This document shows, in pieces, positions 10,799 to 19,939 of a stretch of DNA of 32,257 nucleotides. Under the pieces are notes generated by a model. The model saw only the letters and a list, made by a program, of their open reading frames with translations. It was not told the DNA's origin and ran no database searches. How positions within the stretch are numbered: position 1 is the stretch's first letter; each line of letters starts with the position of its first letter. Source of the DNA: a virus; IMG/VR virus record IMGVR_UViG_3300044675_000655, positions 1 to 32,257 of that record; one strand, 5' to 3'. The translations under genes and the position numbers were made by a program.

Positions 10799-13700
10799 TT
10801 ATGCAATTTTTAAAGTTCCAGAATCGTTATAAACGTCACCGCTAGAAAGTCCAGCGGACGAGGTTGGTAAACCTACAATTCGCAATTTACTTGCTCCGCT
10901 TGTTGCCGTTCCAATCAAGACGTTGCCGCCTGAGGTGATTCGCATTCGTTCGGTGTTAGCAGTTTGGAAATACATAAAATCCGATGCGTTTCCAAAATAT
11001 ATACCTTCTCCTCCTTGAGCAGTTGCCGTGCTTATCATAACTCCAGCGCTATCAGGTCTAAAGAATAGTTTTTGAGAAGATGTTCCAACCGATAAAATTT
11101 CAGTTGCTCCTCCTTCAATTTGCAACCTTGCTCCGTTATCCGTAGTTGTGCCGACTAGGAGGTTGCCTGTGGATGTAACTCTTGATTTTTCAGAGCCAGC
11201 AGTCCAAAAGGTTAAATTACCATTTGTATGAGTATCTGCAAGTATGGTTAAATTTAAAGCGCTAATTGAAACCATAGCACCATATCCGCTAGTACTTGTT
11301 GAGCGTATTTCCCCAATAACGTCTAACTTGACCGCTGGACTCGTTGTACCAATCCCAACGTTGCCAGCTGAGGTAATGCTTATTCTTTCTGCATCAGCTG
11401 TAGGGTCATAAATAGAAAATCTATTTGTTGACGATATAGATAAATGGTATGTCCCAAAACTTGTTCGGGTCATAATCAGTCTATCAGCTCCAGAGCCTGA
11501 TAAAGTTGCAGTTGTAGCCGTCAAAGCTCCACTAAAACGCCCAGTCCCGTTCACGTCTAGCTTATATCCAGCGTCTGTGGTTGTACCGACAAGGAGGTTG
11601 CCGCCTCCACTAAAATACAATCTTGGAGTTCCTGCTGAAATTGCATCTCCTCCATTTGATGTACTTTGATAAATACCAAAATCACTTGCGGCTAAATTTG
11701 TAGTAGCAAAACCCCAATTCTTAGTGACACCACTAGTCGAATTCATTTTTAAAGTAGTAACGTCATTTGTTACTATTGTTATTCCATTTCCACTAGTAGT
11801 TGAAAAAGTAGCCGCGCCTGTGGAGGTTATTGTTAGTCTAGTTGCCGCAGCGGTTACATCGTAAATTGTAAAGTCAGAGTTATTTGCTCCAGTTAATCCT
11901 CCAGTTAATTCCCAAGTTCTACCGCTTACGTTTTCAAGTCTAAGCCTTACGTTTGCTTGGTCATTTCCGTAAATAGTTGTTCCAGCAACTGAGCCGCCTA
12001 CATTGTTTATGTATGCTCGACCACTAACGTGCAACCTAGCCCCGTTGTCCGTTGTCGTGCCGACAAGTAGGTTGCCTGTGTTTTTTATTGTTACTGGAGT
12101 ATACCAAACACTTGTTGAGCGATTAAATACGTCAAAACACAAATCCTCAGACGTTGCTCCATTTCTTAAAACAAAAGAGTTTCCACCAAATACGCCAGCG
12201 CCAGCCGTGTCGCTTGTTCTTGCTTGGTAAAATCCTTGGACTGAATTATTTGACACTCTAAATTGTCCAGTTGCTTCTACTAAAGCAAATACACTTGGAG
12301 TTGTTGTCCCAATACCAATATTTGTCCCATTGTCAAAAACTAGGCTATTCCCAATCGTGCTTGTTCCAGTAAACTTGGCTAAATAGTTAGTCGTCCCTGT
12401 TCCCGTGACTGGATTAGTTAAAGCGTTTTGCTTGTTGTTAAAGGTTGTCCAGTCCGCTGCACTTAAAGCACCGCGATTCGTAGCGCTTGCAGTAGGTACG
12501 TTAAGCGTTATTACTGGCGTGGTTGTGCTATTAGCAACCGTACTATTTAAGTCCGTTCCGCTAGTTCCTAAAGTCAAAGCCGCGACGCTTGTAACCGTGC
12601 CAACTCCAGCACCGCCAACTAAAGCAATTGTTCCGCTTGCATTAGGTAAAGTGTATGTTTGTTGGCTAGTTAAATTACCTACATTTAAAACCGCATATTT
12701 TGAACTACTTGCAGCCAAAAAGAAATTATTCGCATCGCTTCCGATTGTCGAATAACCAGAAATATGGTCTAAATAAATATCGTGCTTTAAACGAATGTAA
12801 GCGTCAAATCTTGTAGCAGTTGTAAATGTCTTGGCTCCGCTAATTGTTTGCCCTGTGTCAATTGTAACGTAGTTTCCAGCGTTCTGCTTGTTATTAAAGG
12901 TTGACCAATCGGCCGAGCTTAAAGCGCCTCTATTTGTCGCGCTTGCAGTCGGTAAATTAAACGTGTGGGTATCAACTGAACTAGCAATATTAAAGTCCGT
13001 TCCGCTAGTCCCAACCGCAAAGAATTGCACTTGCGTAGTCAATCCATTTAAAGCCGTTAAACCAGTCGTAAACGTGGTTATAATCTGGCATAAATGGTTA
13101 TTTTCAGTATGCATCGTAATTGTACGACCTGAATGAGTAACGTAATATCTAACCGCAAGCCTATCCGTTAAAGCTAAAGTAGTTGTCGGTACTGCAAGAC
13201 TAGAAAAATAAGGCGTTAATGTAGTGCCAAACGCAATAAATTCTGGAGATGTAACACTTGAAGCAATCAAAGTCGCAGTCGTTCCGCTAACCTTGTAAAG
13301 TTCAACGTAAAACGTTGGAGTACCTCCACTACTTGACGCGCTAAAGTACGTTTCAAAGTTCCAGTTACCTCCGGGAATCTCCAATAAATTTGGGTCGCCA
13401 AAATCTGTAATAAACGAAGCAATATATCCGTCTGCGTTAATGCTGAAATCCGTTCCAGCTCCCAAAATGGGAACTTTGTTTAATTCCTTATAAGCAACGC
13501 CGCCAATCGTACCTTGGTTAACTGAGCCATTTAAATAGTAACTAACTGACGAACCGCCACCGCTAGACTCTGGGAAATCGGCCAAAGAGCCGTCGCCTCG
13601 AATGTATTGCGCAACCGTTCCAGCGCCACTTAAAACTTGGTTTTCTGTAATGGCCAAAGCAGTAGAAATAGGCGCAATAGTTACCGGCAAATGATTCTGG

Positions 13701-13819
13701 CCGCTGCCAGCTGGGTCGGTTGGACTTTGTCCCTCAGAAACTACAAAGCCGGGGGAAGCTGGTTTGCTTCCTTCCCTTACAACGCTTGCTCTGTATTTGC
13801 TAATATTTACGTCTTCCAT
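10799..13819 (-). CDS. Large repetitive tail fibre / receptor-binding protein, 1006 aa
   Basis: The protein is Ser, Thr, Gly and Asn rich. Its N-terminus (residues 1-90) probably attaches to the tail. Two copies of an ASATNRGAL...FNNKQN module lie at about 292-313 and 444-465. From residue 499 to the end there are six copies of a G-N-[LV]-[LG]-[VI]-G-T module, at about 499, 582, 740, 819, 885 and 965, each followed by a short L-x-V/I strand. It ends in SSGDVYNDSGTLKIA, a typical Bacteroidota phage fibre end. No intramolecular chaperone peptidase domain is seen. It probably forms a trimeric fibre that binds the host surface. Repeats this similar promote recombination and length change. Confidence 0.85.
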   Translation of the reverse strand: MEDVNISKYRASVVREGSKPASPGFVVSEGQSPTDPAGSGQNHLPVTIAPISTALAITENQVLSGAGTVAQYIRGDGSLADFPESSGGGSSVSYYLNGSVNQGTIGGVAYKELNKVPILGAGTDFSINADGYIASFITDFGDPNLLEIPGGNWNFETYFSASSSGGTPTFYVELYKVSGTTATLIASSVTSPEFIAFGTTLTPYFSSLAVPTTTLALTDRLAVRYYVTHSGRTITMHTENNHLCQIITTFTTGLTALNGLTTQVQFFAVGTSGTDFNIASSVDTHTFNLPTASATNRGALSSADWSTFNNKQNAGNYVTIDTGQTISGAKTFTTATRFDAYIRLKHDIYLDHISGYSTIGSDANNFFLAASSSKYAVLNVGNLTSQQTYTLPNASGTIALVGGAGVGTVTSVAALTLGTSGTDLNSTVANSTTTPVITLNVPTASATNRGALSAADWTTFNNKQNALTNPVTGTGTTNYLAKFTGTSTIGNSLVFDNGTNIGIGTTTPSVFALVEATGQFRVSNNSVQGFYQARTSDTAGAGVFGGNSFVLRNGATSEDLCFDVFNRSTSVWYTPVTIKNTGNLLVGTTTDNGARLHVSGRAYINNVGGSVAGTTIYGNDQANVRLRLENVSGRTWELTGGLTGANNSDFTIYDVTAAATRLTITSTGAATFSTTSGNGITIVTNDVTTLKMNSTSGVTKNWGFATTNLAASDFGIYQSTSNGGDAISAGTPRLYFSGGGNLLVGTTTDAGYKLDVNGTGRFSGALTATTATLSGSGADRLIMTRTSFGTYHLSISSTNRFSIYDPTADAERISITSAGNVGIGTTSPAVKLDVIGEIRSTSTSGYGAMVSISALNLTILADTHTNGNLTFWTAGSEKSRVTSTGNLLVGTTTDNGARLQIEGGATEILSVGTSSQKLFFRPDSAGVMISTATAQGGEGIYFGNASDFMYFQTANTERMRITSGGNVLIGTATSGASKLRIVGLPTSSAGLSSGDVYNDSGTLKIA

Positions 13820-16800
13820 TTATGTCGTTGGTTCAATTCCTAAATCGTAAAGTTCAATTTGCGCCGTTCCTGTTCTGCAATTTAGTTGGTAGCTAACTAG
13901 CGCCCAATAACGTCCGTTGAATAAAAAGGAGCGCCAAGGTTCGATTGGTCTACGTTCCAAAGTTGCCATAATTCTGTAATTGGTTCGCCCTTTCAAGTTA
14001 GCCAATTCTTGCACGATAATATCTAACAAAGGTAAGGTTTCTACGCCATCTCGGCTCCATAACTCCGAAACAGGATTGCCAGCCGTAAGCAATTGAATTG
14101 CCGAAGCTGAGTTGCTAGTAATTGCGTCGCCAATGTAGGTATTGTAATCTGGGTGAACGTTTGCGTAAGGCGAACCGGTAACCGCTTTAACTCCCAATTT
14201 AGAAAGCGAAAGGCCGTCAGTTTTTTCAATTTTTAAAGAAAGGTTATCGTAACGGATAACGTATCTGTTGGCCGTGCCTCCGTTGCAAATCAATTGGTAA
14301 AGCCTAATTTCAACCTCGCCGTCTACTGGGACTAAAACGTTATTAATTGCAATGCTATTCCAAACGCTGCCAGCCGTAACCGCGAATTGCATAACTGTAG
14401 GCGTTGCCGTCCAATCAAAAGTTGTTGTTGTATCTCTGTATAAATACTGATTACCAATTTTAACCATTAAGCCAACGGAATGCGTTCCACCGGCTGGAGT
14501 AATTGGAAAAGAAGAGCCAACCCTTTCGACCATATATTCAAAAGTCAAAGAAATTGTGTTGGCCGTTTCTTGCGCTATTGTAATCGCTCCGCCAGTACTA
14601 TTCGTATTCGCTGAAATCCAGCTAATATTTGGGTCGCTGGCGCCAGCCGTTGTAGTTGTTGTCCATATCTGGCAATATTCACCGCTAGAATCTGCAACGT
14701 ACTGCACCAAAGCAGTAGCGCCACTTGGAACGCTAGACGGTTGCAAGCTAGGTATTGCGTTATGGTAATCCCAAAGCGTTAATTGGTATGTGTTTGGGTA
14801 AGGCGAAGCGGAACTATTCAAGTTCCATTCTGGCGATTCAAACTTGGCATCGAAAACACCGCCTTGCGAATCTTTGTCTAAAATACCAAGGTTTAGAAAA
14901 GCGTTAAACTCGGTAAATACTCTTCGCGCCGTTTCCTCTGGTCTATTGATATCCGCGTTAATATCGTCGCCGTTTATAATCGTTTCACTAAGTAAAAGCG
15001 ATTGATTAGGGTCAAACGTAAAAGCCTTATAACTGATTTGGTTATATTCATTTAAGCGGATAACATAAAACTTGTCCCTCCACAAAAATACGCGGCCTAA
15101 GAAAGGATTAACCATCCGCTCAATGGTATCTTTTAAATACAATTGCTCGTTTTCTATGCGTACTCCGTTGGAAAACTTAGCCGTTTCTCCATCGGTATAA
15201 ATAGCGTTTAAAGGGACGTTAAATTGTCTAAATGGCGAAATATTATTGTTCATTCTAGTTTCGTGAATATTCACGCCAACAAAAACGTCTCTTTTATCGA
15301 CAAAGCTTTGGTTTAAGCCGCCAACAACCGCGGAAAGCGCTTGAGTTCGTGGGTCTGGCCAGCTTGCAAAGTTTGACCTAATCGAATCCAAACCTTTTAA
15401 GCCGTCAATAGCCGTAAATTGAAATAGCTTGTTTCCGCTACTGTATGGACTTGTTATAAAGTCAGGCGCAATAAAGCCGGTAAAAAAGGCTTGTACTCCT
15501 TCAAATAACACATAGTTAATTCTTTGTGTTCCTGAAGTAGCGCCTACAATAAATCTATCCTTTCCAAATATTACAGATTCAAAGGTGCCTACTGATGCCG
15601 CTGGAATTGCCGTCCAATTAATAGCGTTTGTTGAGTATGCTATTCGATTAGTTCCAAAATTTGTAACTGCAACAAAATAACCATTTCCGTAAGATATGTT
15701 TAAAGTTGAGTTTGAAAGAAATGGAGCAGTATTAGTTATCCAAGTTAATCCATCAACTGAATACATAGAGCCAGTTGTAAATTTACCATCTGCAAAATAA
15801 ATTGTTGTAGAACTAAAAATTGTAGGTTGCTCATTCCAATTAATTCCATCATATGAGGTAAAAGTAGTTCCTCCCGGAGAGAAGTCGCAAACTGCAACCC
15901 AAATTCCAGCACCATAAGCCACACTTGTAAATGTTGGCGTTATTGACGTTGTTCTAGAAGTCCAAGTTATACCATCTGGAGAGGTCATTATTCTATTAGT
16001 TCCAGACCTTGCAACTGCTACAAATAAGCCGTTACCATATTGAACATCTTGAAACGACATTGTCTCACTTGGAGTTCTTGCAGTCCAATTAATTCCGTTT
16101 GAAGAGGTAGCTATAAAACTAGTATCTACTCCTGAAACAATAGCAAAACCAACACCAACAAATAACCCATTTCCAAAGGTAACGTGTGTAATGCTAAAAC
16201 CAGTAGGAACGGTATTCCAAGTAATTCCATCTGTAGAATAATATAAAAGAGAAAACGCTCCAACAAACATCCCATTTCCAAACGCTAAACTTCTAAAACT
16301 AGCAGTTGTTGTAACTCCGTTCCAATCTGTAATATCGTTATTAGTACCGATTTGGCTTAAAACTACTTTCCAAGTTCTATTTCCCCCAACAAGAAACTCG
16401 TTAAAATCTCCAGTTTCTCCAGCAATTGTAAAGTCAACTGAGGAGCCTATAATTGTCTCTGTTGGGTCGTTTCCTGTGTTGCCCCAGTTGTAAGTAATGT
16501 CGTTGATTTCAAGCGGCGTAACGGCCCCAGAATAGCCAAGTCTTTGTATTTGCAAATCCCAAACGTTACCGCCATAATTTGTCGCGTAACCGCCTTGGTA
16601 TTTTAATCCATAAGTATTAATCGGTACGTTTTGACCAGTTAAAACAGTATAAATTTTAACGTCTTCGCTTGGCATTGTAAAGCTAAACGAGAGCGCAGAG
16701 GATAAGAAAGTATTACCTGAAACCGTGTACCACATAGCCGTGTGAAAGCCATCCGCTGGAACGACTGAAATGGTTAAAACGTCTCCCTCGGTGTAAAATT

Positions 16801-16879
16801 CTACAAAAGGTCCGCCATTAACTAGAATCGTGCCTAAGCCTTCACGCACGGCCGCTTGAAACCTGTAATCGTTTGCCAT
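13820..16879 (-). CDS. Tail hub / tip protein with an inserted seven-repeat beta-propeller, 1019 aa
   Basis: Residues about 15-80 resemble an InlB-type beta repeat (GDVLTISVVPADGFHTAMW, SFTMPSEDVKIYT). Residues 95-175 and 460-1019 look like a tail tip or hub protein with strands such as FFTGFIAPDFITSPY. Between them, residues about 185-455 hold seven repeats with a core like YGNGLFVAV, at about 199, 234, 281, 321, 360, 396 and 437, alternating with SxDGITW segments. That pattern fits a seven-bladed propeller. The insert interrupts a hairpin (KVVLS to FFTGF). The C-terminal third carries carbohydrate-binding-like strands (SFPITPAGGTHSVGLMVKIG). It is translated just before the fibre. A hub and host-binding role is inferred from order. 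Confidence 0.78.
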   Translation of the reverse strand: MANDYRFQAAVREGLGTILVNGGPFVEFYTEGDVLTISVVPADGFHTAMWYTVSGNTFLSSALSFSFTMPSEDVKIYTVLTGQNVPINTYGLKYQGGYATNYGGNVWDLQIQRLGYSGAVTPLEINDITYNWGNTGNDPTETIIGSSVDFTIAGETGDFNEFLVGGNRTWKVVLSQIGTNNDITDWNGVTTTASFRSLAFGNGMFVGAFSLLYYSTDGITWNTVPTGFSITHVTFGNGLFVGVGFAIVSGVDTSFIATSSNGINWTARTPSETMSFQDVQYGNGLFVAVARSGTNRIMTSPDGITWTSRTTSITPTFTSVAYGAGIWVAVCDFSPGGTTFTSYDGINWNEQPTIFSSTTIYFADGKFTTGSMYSVDGLTWITNTAPFLSNSTLNISYGNGYFVAVTNFGTNRIAYSTNAINWTAIPAASVGTFESVIFGKDRFIVGATSGTQRINYVLFEGVQAFFTGFIAPDFITSPYSSGNKLFQFTAIDGLKGLDSIRSNFASWPDPRTQALSAVVGGLNQSFVDKRDVFVGVNIHETRMNNNISPFRQFNVPLNAIYTDGETAKFSNGVRIENEQLYLKDTIERMVNPFLGRVFLWRDKFYVIRLNEYNQISYKAFTFDPNQSLLLSETIINGDDINADINRPEETARRVFTEFNAFLNLGILDKDSQGGVFDAKFESPEWNLNSSASPYPNTYQLTLWDYHNAIPSLQPSSVPSGATALVQYVADSSGEYCQIWTTTTTAGASDPNISWISANTNSTGGAITIAQETANTISLTFEYMVERVGSSFPITPAGGTHSVGLMVKIGNQYLYRDTTTTFDWTATPTVMQFAVTAGSVWNSIAINNVLVPVDGEVEIRLYQLICNGGTANRYVIRYDNLSLKIEKTDGLSLSKLGVKAVTGSPYANVHPDYNTYIGDAITSNSASAIQLLTAGNPVSELWSRDGVETLPLLDIIVQELANLKGRTNYRIMATLERRPIEPWRSFLFNGRYWALVSYQLNCRTGTAQIELYDLGIEPTT

Positions 16880-18798
16880 TATCCTTTATTTATCCTGTTA
16901 CTAGCTTGTCCAAATACATAAACCAAGTCTTGGCCTCTAACTACCAATTCGCCGTTCAAATCTCTTTGCGTTGCAAACATTCCGCCTTGTGCGCCAGTAC
17001 CGGTAAATTGAGAGCCTCCACCAACGCCAGCTCCACCCATTCCGCCGCCACCGCCTCCACCTCCAGCGCTACCTTTTTTACCACCTCCACCAAATGCAGC
17101 AAAAGCCGCCGCAACAAGTCCTAAAGCTCCAGCTATAAAAGCCGGTAAAGTAATTGGCGCCGCTGGTCCGGTAGCCGCCGCAGCTTGTGAAGCTCCAGCA
17201 ACCGCGTTGGATGCTGCAATTTTAAAGTTGGCCGCAATTAACTTGGCTGCAAAACCAACAAACTGAGCAATAAATTGGCCTAGTTTTGGATTATTACCAA
17301 AGGCGCTTCCTATAATTGCACCAAGACCACCAAAGCCAGCCGTTAACTCTTGAATTGTAGCGCCAATAGTTTGCAAGTTTGAATTAAAAGTTAAAGCTTG
17401 GTCATTTAATTCATTTGGTATTACTTTTTTTGGTTCAATAATTCCCTCAGTTTCAGCTTTTCCAGACGAAATTGTAAAAGGAGCCTCGACTTCTTGTCTA
17501 AATTTATCAAATCTTTCAAGTTTTAATTTGTCAAGTAATGGGCCTAAATTTCCTATATCCTCGAAACTTCTTTTTAATTTTTGAGTTGATTCTGCTCCTT
17601 TATCAGATAATTGAAAAAAGTCACTTAATTCCAAATTAAGGTCAAAGAATTGATTTTTTAATTTCTCAGTTGCAACATCGTTTTTTTGCAACTCTGATAA
17701 TGTTTTTACTGCTGTTTCATTACCAAGTGTATTAAATTGTTTGTTAACGTTAACTATTGCCTCTCCTAAATCAAGTAAGGCAAAATCAACTGTTTGATTT
17801 CCAAAAATTTCAGCTAGAGTTAAACCATTTTGATTTATTTTAACACCTCTTTCAGCAATTTGAGCCATTAAGGCTTCGCGTTGTTTTAAAAGGCTATTTT
17901 GTAAGTTAGTTTCATTACCTTCTTTTTCAATTAAATCAAATCTTTGCTTTGCTAATTCAACAAGTTTTTCCTCGATTGCAATTGCTGACGCTCGTTGTGT
18001 AATTGCAGAAACTACTTTTAAATATGATTCACCCAATCCTCTTGTTAGAGCTTGTTCTTGAGTAAGGTTTGATAAAATAGTAGGATACTCTTCCTTTAGT
18101 TTTTTATAAGCAGCAATTCTTATATTTTGCGGTTGGCTACTGTCAGTTAAAGCTCTGTTTAATAAATCCAACTGCACTAATTCGTCAGCTGCACCTTTAG
18201 AGCCTTCTAATCTAGCTTGCTCAACTGCACCTAAAGAATCAATTACCTTTCTTAAAGTTTGCTCGTAAGTTTCTGTTTCTTTTTCTAATTCCTCAGTTTC
18301 TTCTTTAGAATCAAATGCGCCCATTTGATACGCAGTTAATGCAGAAGTAACCAAAGAAATTACTAAAACTAAAGCGTTACCCGGTGATAAAATAGATGCA
18401 AACCCAGCCTTTAAAGCCGCAGCCGTCGAGCCAGTTTCATTTTTTAACATTTGAAAAGAGCCAGCTAATTGGGTGATGTTGTTACCAACTCCAATAATTC
18501 CAAATGGAGCATCTTGGATAATTCTCGCAAAATCAGTACCTACGGAATTATATTGACTTGTCGCTTTTGTTAATGGTTGAATTCCAGCGGTTTTGAGTTG
18601 CGTTATTGCCGCTTTTGTTTGCGCAAGCTGAGAATTTAAATTTTGAATTGTCGGTAAATCGGTTGCCGCCTTTAAAGCTTTGTCAAGGTCTAAAGCTTGT
18701 TTCTCTAAGGTTTCTATAATCTTTACCGATTCTCCAAAACCTTTTCGCAGTCCATCAATGACCGCGCCAATCTCAACCTCTATTTTTGGATTTGCCAT
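16879..18798 (-). CDS. Tape measure protein, 639 aa
   Basis: The N-terminal part is a long helical and coiled-coil region (EKQALDLDKALKAATDLPTI, repeated L-x-x-x-A patterns to about residue 120). It is followed by a hydrophobic helix (GNALVLVISLVTSALTAY, about 145-162), more coiled coil, and a C-terminal hydrophobic block (about 500-575) ending in a Gly-rich linker. This is the standard tape-measure layout, placed right after the frameshifted chaperone gene. At about 1.5 angstrom per residue the tail would be near 95 nm, an estimate from a general rule. The C-terminal DLNGELVVRGQDLVYVFGQA segment is conserved in Bacteroidota phages. It has no lysozyme domain. Confidence 0.85.
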   Translation of the reverse strand: MANPKIEVEIGAVIDGLRKGFGESVKIIETLEKQALDLDKALKAATDLPTIQNLNSQLAQTKAAITQLKTAGIQPLTKATSQYNSVGTDFARIIQDAPFGIIGVGNNITQLAGSFQMLKNETGSTAAALKAGFASILSPGNALVLVISLVTSALTAYQMGAFDSKEETEELEKETETYEQTLRKVIDSLGAVEQARLEGSKGAADELVQLDLLNRALTDSSQPQNIRIAAYKKLKEEYPTILSNLTQEQALTRGLGESYLKVVSAITQRASAIAIEEKLVELAKQRFDLIEKEGNETNLQNSLLKQREALMAQIAERGVKINQNGLTLAEIFGNQTVDFALLDLGEAIVNVNKQFNTLGNETAVKTLSELQKNDVATEKLKNQFFDLNLELSDFFQLSDKGAESTQKLKRSFEDIGNLGPLLDKLKLERFDKFRQEVEAPFTISSGKAETEGIIEPKKVIPNELNDQALTFNSNLQTIGATIQELTAGFGGLGAIIGSAFGNNPKLGQFIAQFVGFAAKLIAANFKIAASNAVAGASQAAAATGPAAPITLPAFIAGALGLVAAAFAAFGGGGKKGSAGGGGGGGGMGGAGVGGGSQFTGTGAQGGMFATQRDLNGELVVRGQDLVYVFGQASNRINKG

Positions 18799-19473
18799 TA
18801 CCTTTTTTCTCTAGTTTAGATGCAATTTCCAACAATTTCTTCGCTTTAGCAAAGTCGCCGTCTGTGGATTGGAACGGCTTTAACTTTTTATCCCACGGCA
18901 AAGGCCAAATTTTCTCTGGGGAAATATTAGCGCCTTTTTTTAAATGCGGTTGCAATCCGATAACCGCGTGAACTCGCATAGATTCGATAAAATCCTTTTG
19001 GTCTATTTCGTGACCCTTAATTAGCGCCTTTATCTCTTTCCGTGATAAAGCAAAAAGCTGATTGTAAGGGATTTTTGTTCGCCCTACAATCAGCATTAAA
19101 TTTTCTCTCGCGGAATAAACTTCCTCTTCGTCTTCTTGGTACTCAGTTAAATTTTTTTTTCTTGGGTTTCACCAATTCCAAGCTCAAGCAACAAATCCGC
19201 CAAAACTTCATTAAATAACTTCATTACGTCTTTACCTTCAATCCAAACCTTTAACTCTTCTAAAGTTACCGGGTTGGTTCCTTTGCGAACGCAAGCTACT
19301 TTGTGGCACTCAATTAATAAGGCGTAAATCATTTCGATTTTAGGTATTGATTGGCCATTAAATGCGTCTGCAATCCCTTGTCCTGTAAAGTCCTCAAAGT
19401 TGGCCAAAGCGCCCAAATTTGGGTAAAAGAAAATCTCTCCCTCTTTGTAGGGAGCTGAATGGTATTTAGCCAT
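18773..19473 (-). CDS. Tail assembly chaperone gpGT-type fusion, made by -1 frameshift, 233 aa
   Basis: The zero-frame gene (19473-19147) ends GAA AAA AAA ATT TAA. After a -1 slip on A-AAA-AAA, the frame continues as N-L-T-E-Y with no stop. It joins in frame the 107-codon frame beginning MLIVGRTKIPYN at 19096 and ends at 18773. The fused product is 107 codons plus 126, i.e. 233 residues. Its end overlaps the tape-measure start by 26 bp. This mirrors lambda G/GT, in which the fused form binds the tape measure and tail tube protein. The ATG at 19096 might also be used alone, but open reading from the slip site without a stop favours the fusion. Confidence 0.83.
19147..19473 (-). CDS. Tail assembly chaperone, gpG-type, zero-frame product, 108 aa
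   Basis: The 108-residue product starts MAKYHSAPYKEGEIFFYPNL and is helical after residue 45 (IEMIYALLIECHKVACVRKG, then DVMKLFNEVLADLLLELG). Size, position between major tail protein and tape measure, and the slippery end identify it as the short tail assembly chaperone. It coats the tape measure during tail building and is absent from the virion in lambda. The last codons are the frameshift site described separately. Confidence 0.83.
   Translation of the reverse strand: MAKYHSAPYKEGEIFFYPNLGALANFEDFTGQGIADAFNGQSIPKIEMIYALLIECHKVACVRKGTNPVTLEELKVWIEGKDVMKLFNEVLADLLLELGIGETQEKKI
19152..19160 (-). other. Slippery sequence for programmed -1 frameshift (A9 run)
   Basis: Nine A residues on the coding strand include the canonical A-AAA-AAA heptamer in the zero frame, immediately before ATT TAA. 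Slipping back one base bypasses the TAA at 19147-19149. No strong downstream stem is obvious; only a small GGAA-TTCC hairpin lies about 20 bases on. The rate may therefore be low, as needed for a minor fusion product. Confidence 0.83.
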
Positions 19474-19482
19474 ATAATTGTT

Positions 19483-19899
19483 TTAGGTTGGTATTACCGT
19501 GATTGTTGGAGCGCCAGCAAAGTCGAAAGTTCCAGAGAAAGATACTTGAGAGTTTCTTTCCGCAGTAATTTCGATTGAGTTTAGTTGAGCGTCAACAGTA
19601 ATGATTTTGTCACCTGATTCAGTACCTCCAAAAACCAATTCAAATACTTTGCCAATGTCTTCCATTAGGTCAAAAGCTGAAAGGTTAGAAGCGCCTGTAG
19701 ATGCAAAATCTAGGTCTCCAGAGAAAGAAAAGGAGCCAGATTTGTCACCGCCTTCAAGTCTAACGCCATAGTCACCGGTACAATCGTTTCGAACGGTAAC
19801 AGATTCGTTGGAAATAGAAACAGAGGCGGAGGTTTTGCAAACGACTGGAAGATTATTCCACTCGAATGTAAAGAAATTTCCTAATTGGTAAGTTGCCAT
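19483..19899 (-). CDS. Major tail tube protein, 138 aa
   Basis: The compact beta-rich product (LGNFFTFEWNNLPVVCKTSA onward, with SFSFSGDLDF and SFSGTFDFAG strands) follows the tail tube protein pattern. It lies between the tail terminator and the chaperone genes, as expected for the main tail protein. It has its own late promoter, consistent with the need for many copies. Its own ATG is 12 bases after the AAACGAATA motif. Confidence 0.82.
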   Translation of the reverse strand: MATYQLGNFFTFEWNNLPVVCKTSASVSISNESVTVRNDCTGDYGVRLEGGDKSGSFSFSGDLDFASTGASNLSAFDLMEDIGKVFELVFGGTESGDKIITVDAQLNSIEITAERNSQVSFSGTFDFAGAPTITVIPT

Positions 19900-19902
19900 A
19901 GC

Positions 19903-19923
19903 TTATTCGTTTTAACAAATATA
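19903..19923 (-). promoter_or_regulatory. Late promoter of the major tail protein
   Basis: The -7 box TATATTTG (19916-19923) is followed by TTAAAACGAATAAG up to the ATG at 19899. The same string occurs before the portal gene (27924-27943), and a near-copy before the prohead protease (25718-25736). No -33 TTG is seen at the usual distance, so an activator or phage-modified polymerase could be needed. Confidence 0.65.
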
Positions 19924-19939
19924 CAGAAATTTTTATTTA

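Noticed and set aside
12003-13136. Long open frames on the plus strand opposite the fibre gene
   Set aside because: They are mirror frames of a low-complexity, Thr/Ser/Gly-rich gene. They lack start context, and their proteins have Val/Pro/Ala runs expected from antisense of ACT/GCT codons.
16873-17124. Plus-strand Ser/Ala/Thr-rich frame opposite the tape measure end
   Set aside because: It is the antisense of the Gly- and Ala-rich C-terminus of the tape measure protein and overlaps it fully.
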